Below are positions 1-8,280 of a DNA stretch of 64,000 nucleotides, piece by piece (positions within the stretch are counted from its first letter, which is position 1; each line of letters opens with the position of its first letter). The DNA is taken from NCBI RefSeq assembly GCF_010645065.1, contig NZ_JAADZW010000001.1, positions 310,001-374,000 on the forward strand, written 5' to 3'. The position numbers were made by a program, and so were the translations under genes. The DNA is from Flavobacterium fluviatile. Lineage in GTDB: Bacteria > Bacteroidota > Bacteroidia > Flavobacteriales > Flavobacteriaceae. Below the pieces are notes generated by a model, which was not told the origin of the DNA, did not search any database, and saw nothing but the letters and a program-made list of their open reading frames with translations.

Positions 1-1041
1 CGTCTTCAATACAAAGTAGGGAATGCAATTCTCGAAAAAAATGCGATGGAAAGAGAGTGGCTGGAAATTGCTGCGCCTGAGAATGGGAAATTAGAAATTT
101 TGAAAGCCATTTTCGGGAAATTTGAACGAGGATTTGAAGGACTTCCTGCAAATAATCAGCTGTATGATGTTACGGAAAAGGTTAAAAAAATGGTGGACTC
201 AGGAGTGTATGAAATTCCAGTAAATGAAAGCTTTCTTGAAGGAAATGAGATCCTGACCAAAAAATCCTTGCGCTTGGAGTATGCTACCAATGATGAGGTA
301 AAAACCATAACGGTCTCTGATGGAGGACTACTCAAATTGACCGAGGCAACAGCAGAACCCCAATTGATTTATAACCAAGAAAAATTAAATTGGGTTACCC
401 CTTGGGTAGGGAAATTAAAGTACCAAACTACTACAGGTATAACCAAAACTCTAAAGGTGAAATCAGTTCCAGAAGCTATTGAATTAAAAGGGACTTGGGA
501 GGTAAGTTTTCCGATGAAGAACGAAACGGTTTTAAAAGAAACCTTCAATAATTTAACATCTTGGGCAACTGCAGCTAATGATGATATTCGTTATTTTTCG
601 GGTACGGCCAGTTATAAAAAGCAGTTTGATATTCCAGCGCATTTACTAAAAGAGGAGTATTCGTTACAATTAGATTTGGGAATTGTAAAGGAAATTGCTG
701 AAGTTTTTGTGAATGGCAAAAATCTGGGCATTTACTGGAAAGCGCCGTTTAGCATTGATATCAATAAGTTAGTGGTGGCAGGAAATAATACATTAGAAAT
801 AAAAATTATTAACCTTTGGCCCAACCGTTTGATTGGCGATGAACAACTGCCTTTGGATTACGAACGAAAAGGCCCTAATGTTTCCAAATGGCCCGATTGG
901 CTTTTGAACAATAGCTCACGTCCCACAGACCGTACTACTTTTGCTGCTTTTAAACATTGGCATAAAGATTCAAAACTGCTACCATCGGGTTTATTGGGAC
1001 CTGTTAAAATTATAGTTTATAAAGTGGCAGTGCTGCAATAG
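1..1041 (+). CDS. GH106-like alpha-L-rhamnosidase, C-terminal part (partial)
   Basis: The reading frame is open from base 1, so this is the 3' end of a gene that begins left of the window; the first ATG at 46 is internal. Visible are about 346 residues ending in a GH2-type sugar-binding jelly-roll (…EVFVNGKNLG…WKAPF…) and the segment LWPNRLIGDEQLP…GLLGPVKI, typical of the C-terminus of GH106-like rhamnosidases of Bacteroidota. The catalytic domain is outside the window, so activity cannot be judged. The family releases alpha-L-rhamnose from rhamnose-rich glycans, which fits the GH78 and rhamnose mutarotase genes downstream. Its stop is followed by a 168-nt gap holding the first regulon promoter. 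It could also be an uncharacterised GH2-like sugar-binding protein. Confidence 0.7.
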   Translation, partial: RLQYKVGNAILEKNAMEREWLEIAAPENGKLEILKAIFGKFERGFEGLPANNQLYDVTEKVKKMVDSGVYEIPVNESFLEGNEILTKKSLRLEYATNDEVKTITVSDGGLLKLTEATAEPQLIYNQEKLNWVTPWVGKLKYQTTTGITKTLKVKSVPEAIELKGTWEVSFPMKNETVLKETFNNLTSWATAANDDIRYFSGTASYKKQFDIPAHLLKEEYSLQLDLGIVKEIAEVFVNGKNLGIYWKAPFSIDINKLVVAGNNTLEIKIINLWPNRLIGDEQLPLDYERKGPNVSKWPDWLLNNSSRPTDRTTFAAFKHWHKDSKLLPSGLLGPVKIIVYKVAVLQ

Positions 1042-1083
1042 CATAGGAAATGGATGATCGAATATAGAAAATAGCCGTACAAT

Positions 1084-1119
1084 ACAGGACAGGATTTTTA
1101 AAAGTTCGAAATAAATTTG
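1084..1119 (+). promoter_or_regulatory. CAGGA-type regulon promoter 1
   Basis: ACAGGACAGG begins at 1084 and the -7 box TAAATTTG begins at 1112, exactly 28 nt downstream. The same arrangement occurs upstream of six other units of this locus. There is no good TTTG -33 box, which suggests an activator-dependent promoter. Predicted start of transcription is near 1126, giving the first sulfatase an ~85-nt leader. Confidence 0.75.
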
Positions 1120-1123
1120 ATTC

Positions 1124-1176
1124 TTGGCATTTTTTCTGGGTAGTGGCGTCGTGGCTACCCGTAAATGGGATGCCAA
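1124..1176 (+). promoter_or_regulatory. Nested 5'-leader hairpin of the first sulfatase operon
   Basis: Two nested perfect stems: outer TTGGCAT (1124-1130) with ATGCCAA (1170-1176), inner GGGTAG (1138-1143) with CTACCC (1155-1160). The structure starts at the predicted transcription start, so the mRNA would begin with a stable hairpin. It may protect the mRNA or be a regulatory leader; no T-run follows, so it is not an intrinsic terminator. Confidence 0.5.
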
Positions 1177-1209
1177 ACAGAATTAAGATTTTAAAGTAAA
1201 ACATTTGAT

Positions 1210-2616
1210 ATGAAGCATATCCTGTCTATAGCTATTTTGTCAATTGGTTTGTTCGCATTTGCGCAACCCAAAAAGAAGATGCCCAACATTCTTTTCATTG
1301 TAGTCGATGATTTGCGTCCGGAACTGAATTGTTATGGTGCAAGCCAAATCAAATCGCCTAATTTGGATAAGTTGGCCGCTGATGGCTTGGTGTTTAATAG
1401 AGCCTATTGCAATATTCCCGTTTGTGGTGCTTCAAGAGCAAGTCTTTTGTCAGGTACCAGACCTACACGTTACCGTTTTATTGATGCTTATACCGAAAAA
1501 GACAAAGACAATCCCGATGCGATGTCACTGCCTTTGTTGTTAAAGAATAATGGTTATACCACCATTTCCAACGGGAAAATTTACCACCATCAAAAAGATG
1601 ACAACAAAGCTTGGGACAGCCGATGGTTTCCAAAAGGAAATATTCGCAATTATCAATTAGCAGAAAATATTGAAAAAAATGCCCAAGCCAATCTTTCAGA
1701 AGCGGGAGGGGTTGCCTTTGAAAATGCAAATGTAAATGATACTGCTTATTTTGACGGCAAAATTGCTCAAAAAGGAATGGCAGATTTGCGCAAATTGAAA
1801 GGGCAAAACAAACCATTTTTTCTGGCACTTGGTTTTATGAAACCTCATTTACCGTTCAATGCACCTAAAAAATATTGGGATTTGTATGATAGAAATACCA
1901 TTGCACTTCCAGCAAATTATGTGCAACCTGAAACAACTCCCAAAGAAGCTTTTCATAATTATGGGGAATTGCGTCAATACGATGGCATTCCAAAGAAAGG
2001 AGACTTGCAAGATGAAATGGCTAAAGAATTGATTCACGGGTATTATGCTTGCGTGAGTTATGTCGATGCGAAAATTGGTTTGGTTCTTGACGAGTTGAAA
2101 CGATTGGATTTAGAAGAAGATACGATAGTGATTTTATGGGGCGACCACGGTTGGAATCTAGGCGAGCACAAACTCTGGTGCAAGCATTCTACTTTCGAAA
2201 AAGCACTTAAAACGCCCTTAATCATCAAAGTACCAGGAAAAACAAAAGGGACTGTAAGCAATGATATTGTAGAATATATAGATGTCTATCCCTCATTGGT
2301 AGAACTAGCAGGTTTGAAAAACCCTACTACTGTGGAAGGCAAAAGTTTTGTACCGATTATCAACGGAAAGAAAAGCGATAAAAATTGGGCAGTAAGTAAG
2401 TTTAAAGATGCCGTAACCTTAATAAAAGACGATTTGTTTTATACCGAATGGACAGATGACCAAGGCAAGGCGTATGCCCGCATGCTTTTTGACCACAAAA
2501 CCGACCCCTTAGAACTGGATAATTTGGCTGAAAAGCCAGAATATCAAAAGACAGTAAAGGATTTAGCTGCTGAATTAAGAGCAAAATGGGGTAAGGATTT
2601 TTTAAAAAAGAATTAA
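1210..2616 (+). CDS. S1 sulfatase, iduronate-2-sulfatase-like
   Basis: Exported family S1 sulfatase of 468 residues, removing sulfate esters from a sugar of the target glycan. A signal peptide (about 1-18, ending AFAQ) precedes the metal-binding D33-D34. The formylglycine motif C72-G-A-S-R76 carries the cysteine needing oxidation to formylglycine. [10 protein letters not shown]…KH further on holds the second metal and catalytic His/Lys residues. The VDDLRPEL start and [13 protein letters not shown] segment are typical of iduronate-2-sulfatase-like (S1_7-like) enzymes, also seen in the sulfatases at 17665 and 36107. It opens an operon of three sulfatases (1210-5820) under regulon promoter 1. 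The subfamily is inferred from motifs; the sulfated position is unknown. Confidence 0.9.
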   Translation: MKHILSIAILSIGLFAFAQPKKKMPNILFIVVDDLRPELNCYGASQIKSPNLDKLAADGLVFNRAYCNIPVCGASRASLLSGTRPTRYRFIDAYTEKDKDNPDAMSLPLLLKNNGYTTISNGKIYHHQKDDNKAWDSRWFPKGNIRNYQLAENIEKNAQANLSEAGGVAFENANVNDTAYFDGKIAQKGMADLRKLKGQNKPFFLALGFMKPHLPFNAPKKYWDLYDRNTIALPANYVQPETTPKEAFHNYGELRQYDGIPKKGDLQDEMAKELIHGYYACVSYVDAKIGLVLDELKRLDLEEDTIVILWGDHGWNLGEHKLWCKHSTFEKALKTPLIIKVPGKTKGTVSNDIVEYIDVYPSLVELAGLKNPTTVEGKSFVPIINGKKSDKNWAVSKFKDAVTLIKDDLFYTEWTDDQGKAYARMLFDHKTDPLELDNLAEKPEYQKTVKDLAAELRAKWGKDFLKKN

Positions 2617-2623
2617 TTGCCAT

Positions 2624-2672
2624 CTAAATGTCAGTCTGTCCCGAAGTTTCGGGAGTCGAAGACTTCAACAAC
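2624..2672. repeat. Short palindromic intergenic repeat
   Basis: The gap between the first two sulfatases contains CCCGAA (2640-2645), GT, TTCGGG (2648-2653), flanked by a TGTCAGTCTG…GTCGAAGACT context. Similar short elements are common between genes in Flavobacteriia, from memory. It may form a small hairpin inside the operon mRNA; there is no T-run. Confidence 0.4.
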
Positions 2673-2705
2673 CTCAATAAGCTAAAATTTTATAAATAGT
2701 TATAA

Positions 2706-4340
2706 ATGAAAAAAACGAAACGTTTTGCTTTACTGCTAATTTCCCTGTTTACATTTTCAGGAAATGCTCAAAGTCAACAAAAATCAAAACCCAATATTGT
2801 ATTGATTTTTGCAGACGATTTAGGCTGGACCGATGTAAGCACAGGTAATATGAATTTCAATAATGGTTCTAAAATCTATCAAACTCCTGAAATCGCTCAA
2901 TTAGCCTCCGAAGGAATGTCTTTCACCCATGCTTACACCAATCAAAATTGTGCGCCTTCTCGTGCGGCCTTGATTAGCGGTCAGTATGCTACAGGAGTTG
3001 ATAATGGGGTGTACAATGTTGGTTCGTTAAACAGACCCGACAAACGAACCCAACGTTTTCCTAATTTATCCATTAAACCGCACCAACAACGAAATGTTAT
3101 AGCAGATGTAGGTACTAGTATATTTGATGTACTAAAAACCCAAGGCTATATTACTGCTTTAATTGGCAAAAGTCATGGTACACCGCATCCTCTGAAAGCA
3201 GGTTACGGCATTGATTTACCAGCCGATATTCATCATGAATTGACGGAGATGGTTAATGGTAAAAAAACAAAATCAACCTATTTGGCATTAAAATCAGATA
3301 CTGAAGGATGGACTTTTAACTCGGAATTTGTGGATAAGTATGCTAATCCGTACGATCAAAAATACATCGAGCAAACTTTATCAGCATACAAAAAGAATAG
3401 CAATCAATCTGTTTTAATTGGTTCCCCTAAACACCTTACCGATGCCATTGGTGATTATGCTGTAGATTATATTAAAGAGAAAGCAAGGGGCGAAAATCCA
3501 TTTTTTCTGTATGTGCCTTTTCATGCTGTGCACTCTGATGTGGTAGGTCGTAAAGATTTAACGGAAAAATATTTGAAAAAAGGCTTAAGTCCTCGATTGG
3601 CCGAATATGGTTCGTTGATAGAACTTTTGGACCAAAACGTGGGTAAAATTAGTAATGCCTTAAAAGACCCTAACGGAGACGGCGATTTATCAGATGATAT
3701 TACAAACAATACTATATTTATTTTTTATTCGGATAACGGAGGTTTGGTAGATAATGTTCCGCTTAAAGGAAAAAAAGGAAGTCTGGACGAAGGAGGAATT
3801 AGAGTGCCGCTTATTTTTAGATATCCAGGGGTAATCAAACAAAATACTATTTCCAATCAAGCGGTTCATTGTATTGACTTTTTGCCTACACTAGCTGATA
3901 TGGCAGGGGCTTCGATTTCGTCTATGAACAAAAATAATGGCGAAAAAGCGGTTTATGATGGTGCTTCTTTTGCGGATGTTTTAACAGGAAATAAAAAAAG
4001 GATTGAGCGCGAAAACTTGTTTTGGCACTTGCCAGGCTATATGGACGAACGATTCAGGCCTACCACACTTATTCAAAAACGCATAAGAGAGGAGTATTAT
4101 AAACTGTTTTATTATTATGAAACAGAAGAGTTCACCCTGTACAATTTGGATAAAGATTTAGAAGAGAAAAACAATCTTTTGAAGAATCCTTCTGCAAATG
4201 ACATGAAGATTGCTTTAAAAATGAATGCGGATATGGTCGCTTGGTTAAAAGCAAATAAAGCGCCTACAGGAACTTTTGTAAAAGATGGAGCAGCAGTACC
4301 TTATCCTAAAGCAGATGGAGTTAGCAAATACAAACAATAA
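2706..4340 (+). CDS. S1 sulfatase, arylsulfatase-A-like
   Basis: Exported S1 sulfatase of 544 residues. Signal peptide about 1-21 (…FSGNAQS), metal-binding D37-D38 in FADDLGWTDV, formylglycine motif C82-A-P-S-R86 followed by AALISGQYATG, and YSDNGG at about residue 345 for the second metal site. The LGWTDVSTGN start and KGSLDEGGIRVPLIFRYPG segment are typical of arylsulfatase A-like enzymes. A long insert after the active site (about 115-230) sets it apart from the neighbouring sulfatases and may shape substrate choice. Second gene of the operon, 89 nt after the previous stop and 13 nt before the next start. Substrate position unknown. Confidence 0.9.
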   Translation: MKKTKRFALLLISLFTFSGNAQSQQKSKPNIVLIFADDLGWTDVSTGNMNFNNGSKIYQTPEIAQLASEGMSFTHAYTNQNCAPSRAALISGQYATGVDNGVYNVGSLNRPDKRTQRFPNLSIKPHQQRNVIADVGTSIFDVLKTQGYITALIGKSHGTPHPLKAGYGIDLPADIHHELTEMVNGKKTKSTYLALKSDTEGWTFNSEFVDKYANPYDQKYIEQTLSAYKKNSNQSVLIGSPKHLTDAIGDYAVDYIKEKARGENPFFLYVPFHAVHSDVVGRKDLTEKYLKKGLSPRLAEYGSLIELLDQNVGKISNALKDPNGDGDLSDDITNNTIFIFYSDNGGLVDNVPLKGKKGSLDEGGIRVPLIFRYPGVIKQNTISNQAVHCIDFLPTLADMAGASISSMNKNNGEKAVYDGASFADVLTGNKKRIERENLFWHLPGYMDERFRPTTLIQKRIREEYYKLFYYYETEEFTLYNLDKDLEEKNNLLKNPSANDMKIALKMNADMVAWLKANKAPTGTFVKDGAAVPYPKADGVSKYKQ

Positions 4341-4353
4341 TTAGTACAATAAA

Positions 4354-5820
4354 ATGAAAAAAAATAGTCTGATATTCTTTGTTTTCGGATGTATCGTTTT
4401 AACAATGACTTCTTGTTTGGCTCAAAAAAAGAATGAACAAGCAAATGTTAAAAACACACAGCCCAACATAATATTTTATTTATCGGATGACCAAGATGTC
4501 TATGATTACGGTTGTTACGGAAACGAAAAAGTAAAAACTCCCGCTGTGGATCGTATTGCCCGAGAAGGGATTTTGTTCGAAAATGCTTTTACCGCTCAGG
4601 CCATCTGTGCGCCTAGTCGATCGCAATTATTCACAGGGAAATATCCTTTGAAAAACGGTTGTTTTGCGAATCATTCTAAGGTAAAACCCGATATCGTTAG
4701 TATAACCAAGCATCTGCGAAAACTTGGGTATGAAGTGGTTTTAGCAGGAAAAAGTCATGTGAGTCCTGATGAGGTTTTTGATTGGGACAAAGAATGGCAT
4801 GCGGTAGAAAGACCCGAAGGGCCAAGAGAATACATCCCTATAGACAGTATTCAGAGTTATTTTAAAAAGATAAAGAAACCTTTTTGTATGTTAATTACTT
4901 CCTATTACCCACATTCAGAGTATTTTGATGTGAAGGGGGCGACTGCCAATGATATTAAGTTTTATCCTTTTAATGAAAAGAAAAAAAATGACCCTTCTTT
5001 TGTTAAAACCAAAGCAGGTTATTACAGAAGCATTGAAGAAGACAACAAACAATTAGACCAAGTGCTTACAGCGGCCGACAACTATTTGGGAGAAAATACG
5101 CTTTTTATTTACAGTGCAGACCACGGAGTTTCAGGGAAATTTACAGTAAAAGACATTGGGTTGAAAGTACCCTTTGTGGCTCGTTGGCCAAAAGTGATTA
5201 AACCAGAAACCAAGTCCAAACAGCTTATTCATTATACCGATGTGTTGCCCACTTTTATGGAAATTGCCGGTGGTAAAGCAACTCCCGATATGGATGGCAC
5301 CAGCTTTTTGTCCATTTTAAAAGGGACAGATACTGTCATTCATCAATACGTTTATGGGGTGAGAACCAATCAAAACATTCTCAATTCGGAAGTTTTTCCG
5401 TCTCGAATGATTCGTGATAGCCGTTACAAATACATCCGAAACTTTAATTCTGTTGATGTGGTAGAACAGAATCTAACAAATAAAACCAATGTTGATTTTT
5501 TCATTCGTAGAGGTGCTAATGCTTTTAAAAACGAACCCTTTGAAGAATTATATGATTTGCAAAACGACCCTTTTGAACAGCATAATCTAATAAACAAACC
5601 CGAATTAAAAGAGATAAAGGAGCGATTAACAAAAGACTTGTTTAGCTGGATGAAAGCTCAAGGCGACTTTTTGAATGAGCAAGTAGGAATTATGCCATTG
5701 ATAAAAGGAAAAGGAAAAGCGGGTTTCAGACTAGACGAAGATACACCGCGAAGAAAAATACCTGATGCCATAAAAAACACCTTAAAAGAAGAAGATTATT
5801 TGATTATTAAGTATTGGTAG
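4354..5820 (+). CDS. S1 sulfatase lipoprotein
   Basis: 488-residue S1 sulfatase. A lipoprotein-type leader ends in TSC (C21), so it is probably lipid-anchored, unlike its operon partners with ordinary signal peptides. Metal-binding D45-D46, formylglycine motif C85-A-P-S-R89 (SQLFTGKYP) and YSADHGVSGK for the second metal/catalytic region are all present. It is short between these motifs, as in heparan-sulfatase-like enzymes. Start 13 nt after the preceding stop indicates translation as one operon. The different anchoring suggests it acts at another point of the pathway than its secreted neighbours, but this is inference. Confidence 0.88.
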   Translation: MKKNSLIFFVFGCIVLTMTSCLAQKKNEQANVKNTQPNIIFYLSDDQDVYDYGCYGNEKVKTPAVDRIAREGILFENAFTAQAICAPSRSQLFTGKYPLKNGCFANHSKVKPDIVSITKHLRKLGYEVVLAGKSHVSPDEVFDWDKEWHAVERPEGPREYIPIDSIQSYFKKIKKPFCMLITSYYPHSEYFDVKGATANDIKFYPFNEKKKNDPSFVKTKAGYYRSIEEDNKQLDQVLTAADNYLGENTLFIYSADHGVSGKFTVKDIGLKVPFVARWPKVIKPETKSKQLIHYTDVLPTFMEIAGGKATPDMDGTSFLSILKGTDTVIHQYVYGVRTNQNILNSEVFPSRMIRDSRYKYIRNFNSVDVVEQNLTNKTNVDFFIRRGANAFKNEPFEELYDLQNDPFEQHNLINKPELKEIKERLTKDLFSWMKAQGDFLNEQVGIMPLIKGKGKAGFRLDEDTPRRKIPDAIKNTLKEEDYLIIKYW

Positions 5821-5884
5821 TTAAAAAATTATAAAAATGGAATAAGATCTTTTTTAATCGAATATTTTCAAAACACCTTACAAT

Positions 5885-5920
5885 ACAGGACAAGAATTTT
5901 TTATAAAGTTTCTAACATTG
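5885..5920 (+). promoter_or_regulatory. CAGGA-type regulon promoter 2
   Basis: ACAGGACAAG begins at 5885, preceded by CAAT as in copies 1 and 5; the -7 box TAACATTG (one mismatch to TAnnTTTG) begins at 5913, 28 nt downstream. Predicted transcription start near 5927, about 95 nt before the DUF4861 gene. Confidence 0.7.
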
Positions 5921-5929
5921 TAATCGATT

Positions 5930-5982
5930 AGGCATATTAAATTTAGAAAGAGATAGCCATATAAAATATCTTTCAGATGCCT
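5930..5982 (+). promoter_or_regulatory. Nested 5'-leader hairpin before DUF4861 gene
   Basis: Outer stem AGGCAT (5930-5935) with ATGCCT (5977-5982); inside, GAAAGAGATA can pair with TATCTTTC apart from a two-base bulge. As at 1124-1176, the structure starts at the predicted 5' end of the mRNA and uses a GGCAT/ATGCC outer stem. Confidence 0.45.
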
Positions 5983-6021
5983 TTATTTCTTTAAATAAAA
6001 ATAAAATTTCGAAAAATTCTT

Positions 6022-7173
6022 ATGAAAAAAACACTATCAACTTTATTTCTTATCCTAGTATTTTGTTTTTGTAAATCAGTTTATTGTCAAAAGATTTCAA
6101 TACAAAATAAAGAGGAATTACATTATAATGACAAAGTGATTTCGTTATCCTACTCTGAAATTTTTAAAAAAAATCCTTGGATAAAAGAGGGTAATTTTAA
6201 AGTAATAAACTCTAAAACACAACAGGAAATTCCATATCAGTTGGAGTACAGCGGTAATAAGACACCGCTAAACTTGTTAGTTCAGTTGTCTTTAAATGAA
6301 AAAGAAAAAATACAACTAGAATTGCTTAAAGAAAAACCTAGTGATTTTCCAACTAAAACTTTCGGTAGGTATGTGCCTGAAAGAGCAGATGATTTTGCAT
6401 GGGAAAATGATAAAATTGCTTTTAGAACTTATGGTAAAGCTTTAGAACTTAATCCAAAACAAAATGCCTATGGAATTGACGTTTGGGTAAAAAGAACCAC
6501 TAAAATGGTTATTAATGAACGTTATAGTAGAGGTAAATATCATGAAGATCATGGAGATGGTATGGATTACTACCATGTTGGCTATACTTTGGGAGCGGGT
6601 AATTGTGCACCTTATGTAAATGATAGTATTTGGTATTCTAAAAATTATACGAGATATGAAATATTGGATAATGGTCCCTTGCGTACTACTTTCAAATTAT
6701 ATTATGACACTTGGAATGTTGATGGGCACGAAGTAAAGGCTGTAAAAACAATTCGCTTGGATGCAGGTTCTCAATTAAATCAAGTTGAAATGAATTATCA
6801 AGTTGAGGGGCTTACGCATATTCCTATTGTTATCGGAATCATCAAAAGAGATCAAGTAGGAACTGAATTGTTTGATATTAAAGGAGGTGTGTTAGGCTAT
6901 TGGGAGCCTACAGAAGCTAAGTACGGTACAACAGGTGTTGGAGTGATTATTCCAACCAAGGTAAAAAATATGTATTTACGCAAAGATCAATATTTAGCTT
7001 TTACAGATGTTCCTACTAATACCACATTCACATATTATACAGGAGCAGCTTGGGATAGAGCGGGTGAGATTACAACTGCTAAAGATTGGTTTTCATATTT
7101 ACAAGTACGTAAAGAGGAGCTTAAAAGCAATAAAATAAAAATCAAATATTCAATATTAAATGAATTACAGTAA
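6022..7173 (+). CDS. DUF4861 family protein
   Basis: 383-residue exported protein (signal peptide about 1-22, …KSVYCQK). The conserved block RYVPERADDFAWENDKIAFR, with YGIDVWVKR and the H/D/Y-rich YHEDHGDGMDYYHVGYTLGAGNC segment, is that of the DUF4861 family, whose biochemical role I do not know. Members occur in uronate- and rhamnose-rich polysaccharide loci, often near KduD/KduI genes, as here: the KduD-like gene starts 34 nt downstream in the same unit, which has its own regulon promoter and terminator. A role on unsaturated or uronate-containing oligosaccharides is a reasonable guess only. Confidence 0.8.
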   Translation: MKKTLSTLFLILVFCFCKSVYCQKISIQNKEELHYNDKVISLSYSEIFKKNPWIKEGNFKVINSKTQQEIPYQLEYSGNKTPLNLLVQLSLNEKEKIQLELLKEKPSDFPTKTFGRYVPERADDFAWENDKIAFRTYGKALELNPKQNAYGIDVWVKRTTKMVINERYSRGKYHEDHGDGMDYYHVGYTLGAGNCAPYVNDSIWYSKNYTRYEILDNGPLRTTFKLYYDTWNVDGHEVKAVKTIRLDAGSQLNQVEMNYQVEGLTHIPIVIGIIKRDQVGTELFDIKGGVLGYWEPTEAKYGTTGVGVIIPTKVKNMYLRKDQYLAFTDVPTNTTFTYYTGAAWDRAGEITTAKDWFSYLQVRKEELKSNKIKIKYSILNELQ

Positions 7174-7207
7174 TGTTTTTTAATATATAAAACTAAATAT
7201 ATAAAGT

Positions 7208-7999
7208 ATGTCAATTAATTTATTCGATTTAACTGGAAAAACAGCATTAATAACTGGAGCTGTGCACGGTTTAGGTATGGCAATGGCAAAAGGATTGGGC
7301 AATGCAGGTGCTACAATCGTGATTAACAATAATACTGCTCCAGAACTTGAAGCAGCTATTAATGAGTATAAAGCTGCTGGTTTAAATGCGCACGGTTATC
7401 TATTTGATGTAACCGATGAAAAAGCAGTTGCTCAAGCGATTGCTAAGATAGAAGAAGAAGTTGGACCTATTGATATTCTGATTAATAATGCGGGAATTAT
7501 AAAAAGAACTCCTATTATTGATATGGAAGTTGCCGATTTTGAATTAGTTATTAAAATTGATTTGGTTGGACCATTTATTGTTTCTAAACAAGTAGCAAAA
7601 GGAATGATTGAAAGAGGAGGCGGAAAAATAATCAATATTTGTTCCATGATGAGTGAATTGGGAAGAAATTCAGTGAGTGCCTATGCTGCAGCCAAAGGAG
7701 GATTGAAAATGCTTACCAGAAGTATGGCGACAGAATGGGCTAAATATAATATTCAGACAAACGGAATAGGGCCAGGGTATTTTGCTACTAGTCAAACTGC
7801 ACCAATTAGAGTAGATGGCCATCCTTTTAATGAATTTATTATTAATAGAACTCCCGCTGAACGATGGGGAGATCCAGAGGATTTACAAGGTGCGGCTATC
7901 TTTTTGAGTTCTAAAGCGAGCGACTTTGTAAATGGTCACGTGCTTTATGTTGATGGCGGAATTTTAGCAACAATTGGAAAGCCTTCAAATGAAAATTAA
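7208..7999 (+). CDS. SDR dehydrogenase, KduD / gluconate 5-dehydrogenase-like
   Basis: 263-residue cytoplasmic short-chain dehydrogenase. NAD(P) motif TGAVHGLG (residues 16-23), NNAG at about 95, catalytic S146, Y159 and K163 (YAAAK), and a PAERWGDPEDLQGAAIFLSS…GHVLYVDGG tail typical of KduD/gluconate 5-dehydrogenase. KduD-type enzymes reduce or oxidise C5-keto uronates from lyase products on the way to 2-keto-3-deoxygluconate. No signal peptide, consistent with intracellular catabolism of imported sugar acids. It follows DUF4861 by 34 nt and is closed by the terminator at 8048. KduD versus gluconate 5-dehydrogenase cannot be settled from sequence. Confidence 0.85.
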   Translation: MSINLFDLTGKTALITGAVHGLGMAMAKGLGNAGATIVINNNTAPELEAAINEYKAAGLNAHGYLFDVTDEKAVAQAIAKIEEEVGPIDILINNAGIIKRTPIIDMEVADFELVIKIDLVGPFIVSKQVAKGMIERGGGKIINICSMMSELGRNSVSAYAAAKGGLKMLTRSMATEWAKYNIQTNGIGPGYFATSQTAPIRVDGHPFNEFIINRTPAERWGDPEDLQGAAIFLSSKASDFVNGHVLYVDGGILATIGKPSNEN

Positions 8000-8047
8000 A
8001 CCCGGAATTAATCTCAGGATTCTTATAAAATATAAATGAATGAATAG

Positions 8048-8086
8048 ACAGTAGTGAACTCATGTTTACTACTGTTTTTTTTTTTA
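8048..8086 (+). terminator. Intrinsic terminator after the DUF4861-SDR unit
   Basis: ACAGTAGT (8048-8055) pairs with ACTACTGT (8068-8075), followed by a run of about 12 T. It ends the 6022-7999 unit. Confidence 0.85.
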
Positions 8087-8218
8087 AGCTTGGATTATTT
8101 TGAGCTAAATTAAAATTATATTGAAGTTGCTTAATATAATTGGGTTGTTGTTACTGATTTGATATGACACCTTTACTAAACGCTTAAATTAAAGTTGTGT
8201 TATTATAAGCAGGTCAAA

Positions 8219-8254
8219 ACAGGACATACTTGACTATTTGTATGGTTATTTTTG
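8219..8254 (+). promoter_or_regulatory. CAGGA-type regulon promoter 3 (decides GH78 start)
   Basis: ACAGGACATA begins at 8219; the perfect -7 box TATTTTTG begins at 8247, 28 nt downstream. Predicted transcription start is about 8260, downstream of the in-frame ATG at 8230, so the GH78 protein must start at 8281. Confidence 0.75.
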
Positions 8255-8280
8255 AAAATCTACTAAATTTTATAATTGAG

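Noticed and set aside
8014-8050. TCAGGATTCT after the SDR gene as a regulon promoter
   Set aside because: No TAnnTTTG-like box at 28 nt and no gene directly downstream before the terminator.
8230-8280. Longer N-terminus of the GH78 protein from the ATG at 8230
   Set aside because: The -7 box at 8247-8254 and the predicted transcription start near 8260 lie inside it; the frame from 8281 begins with a normal signal sequence.
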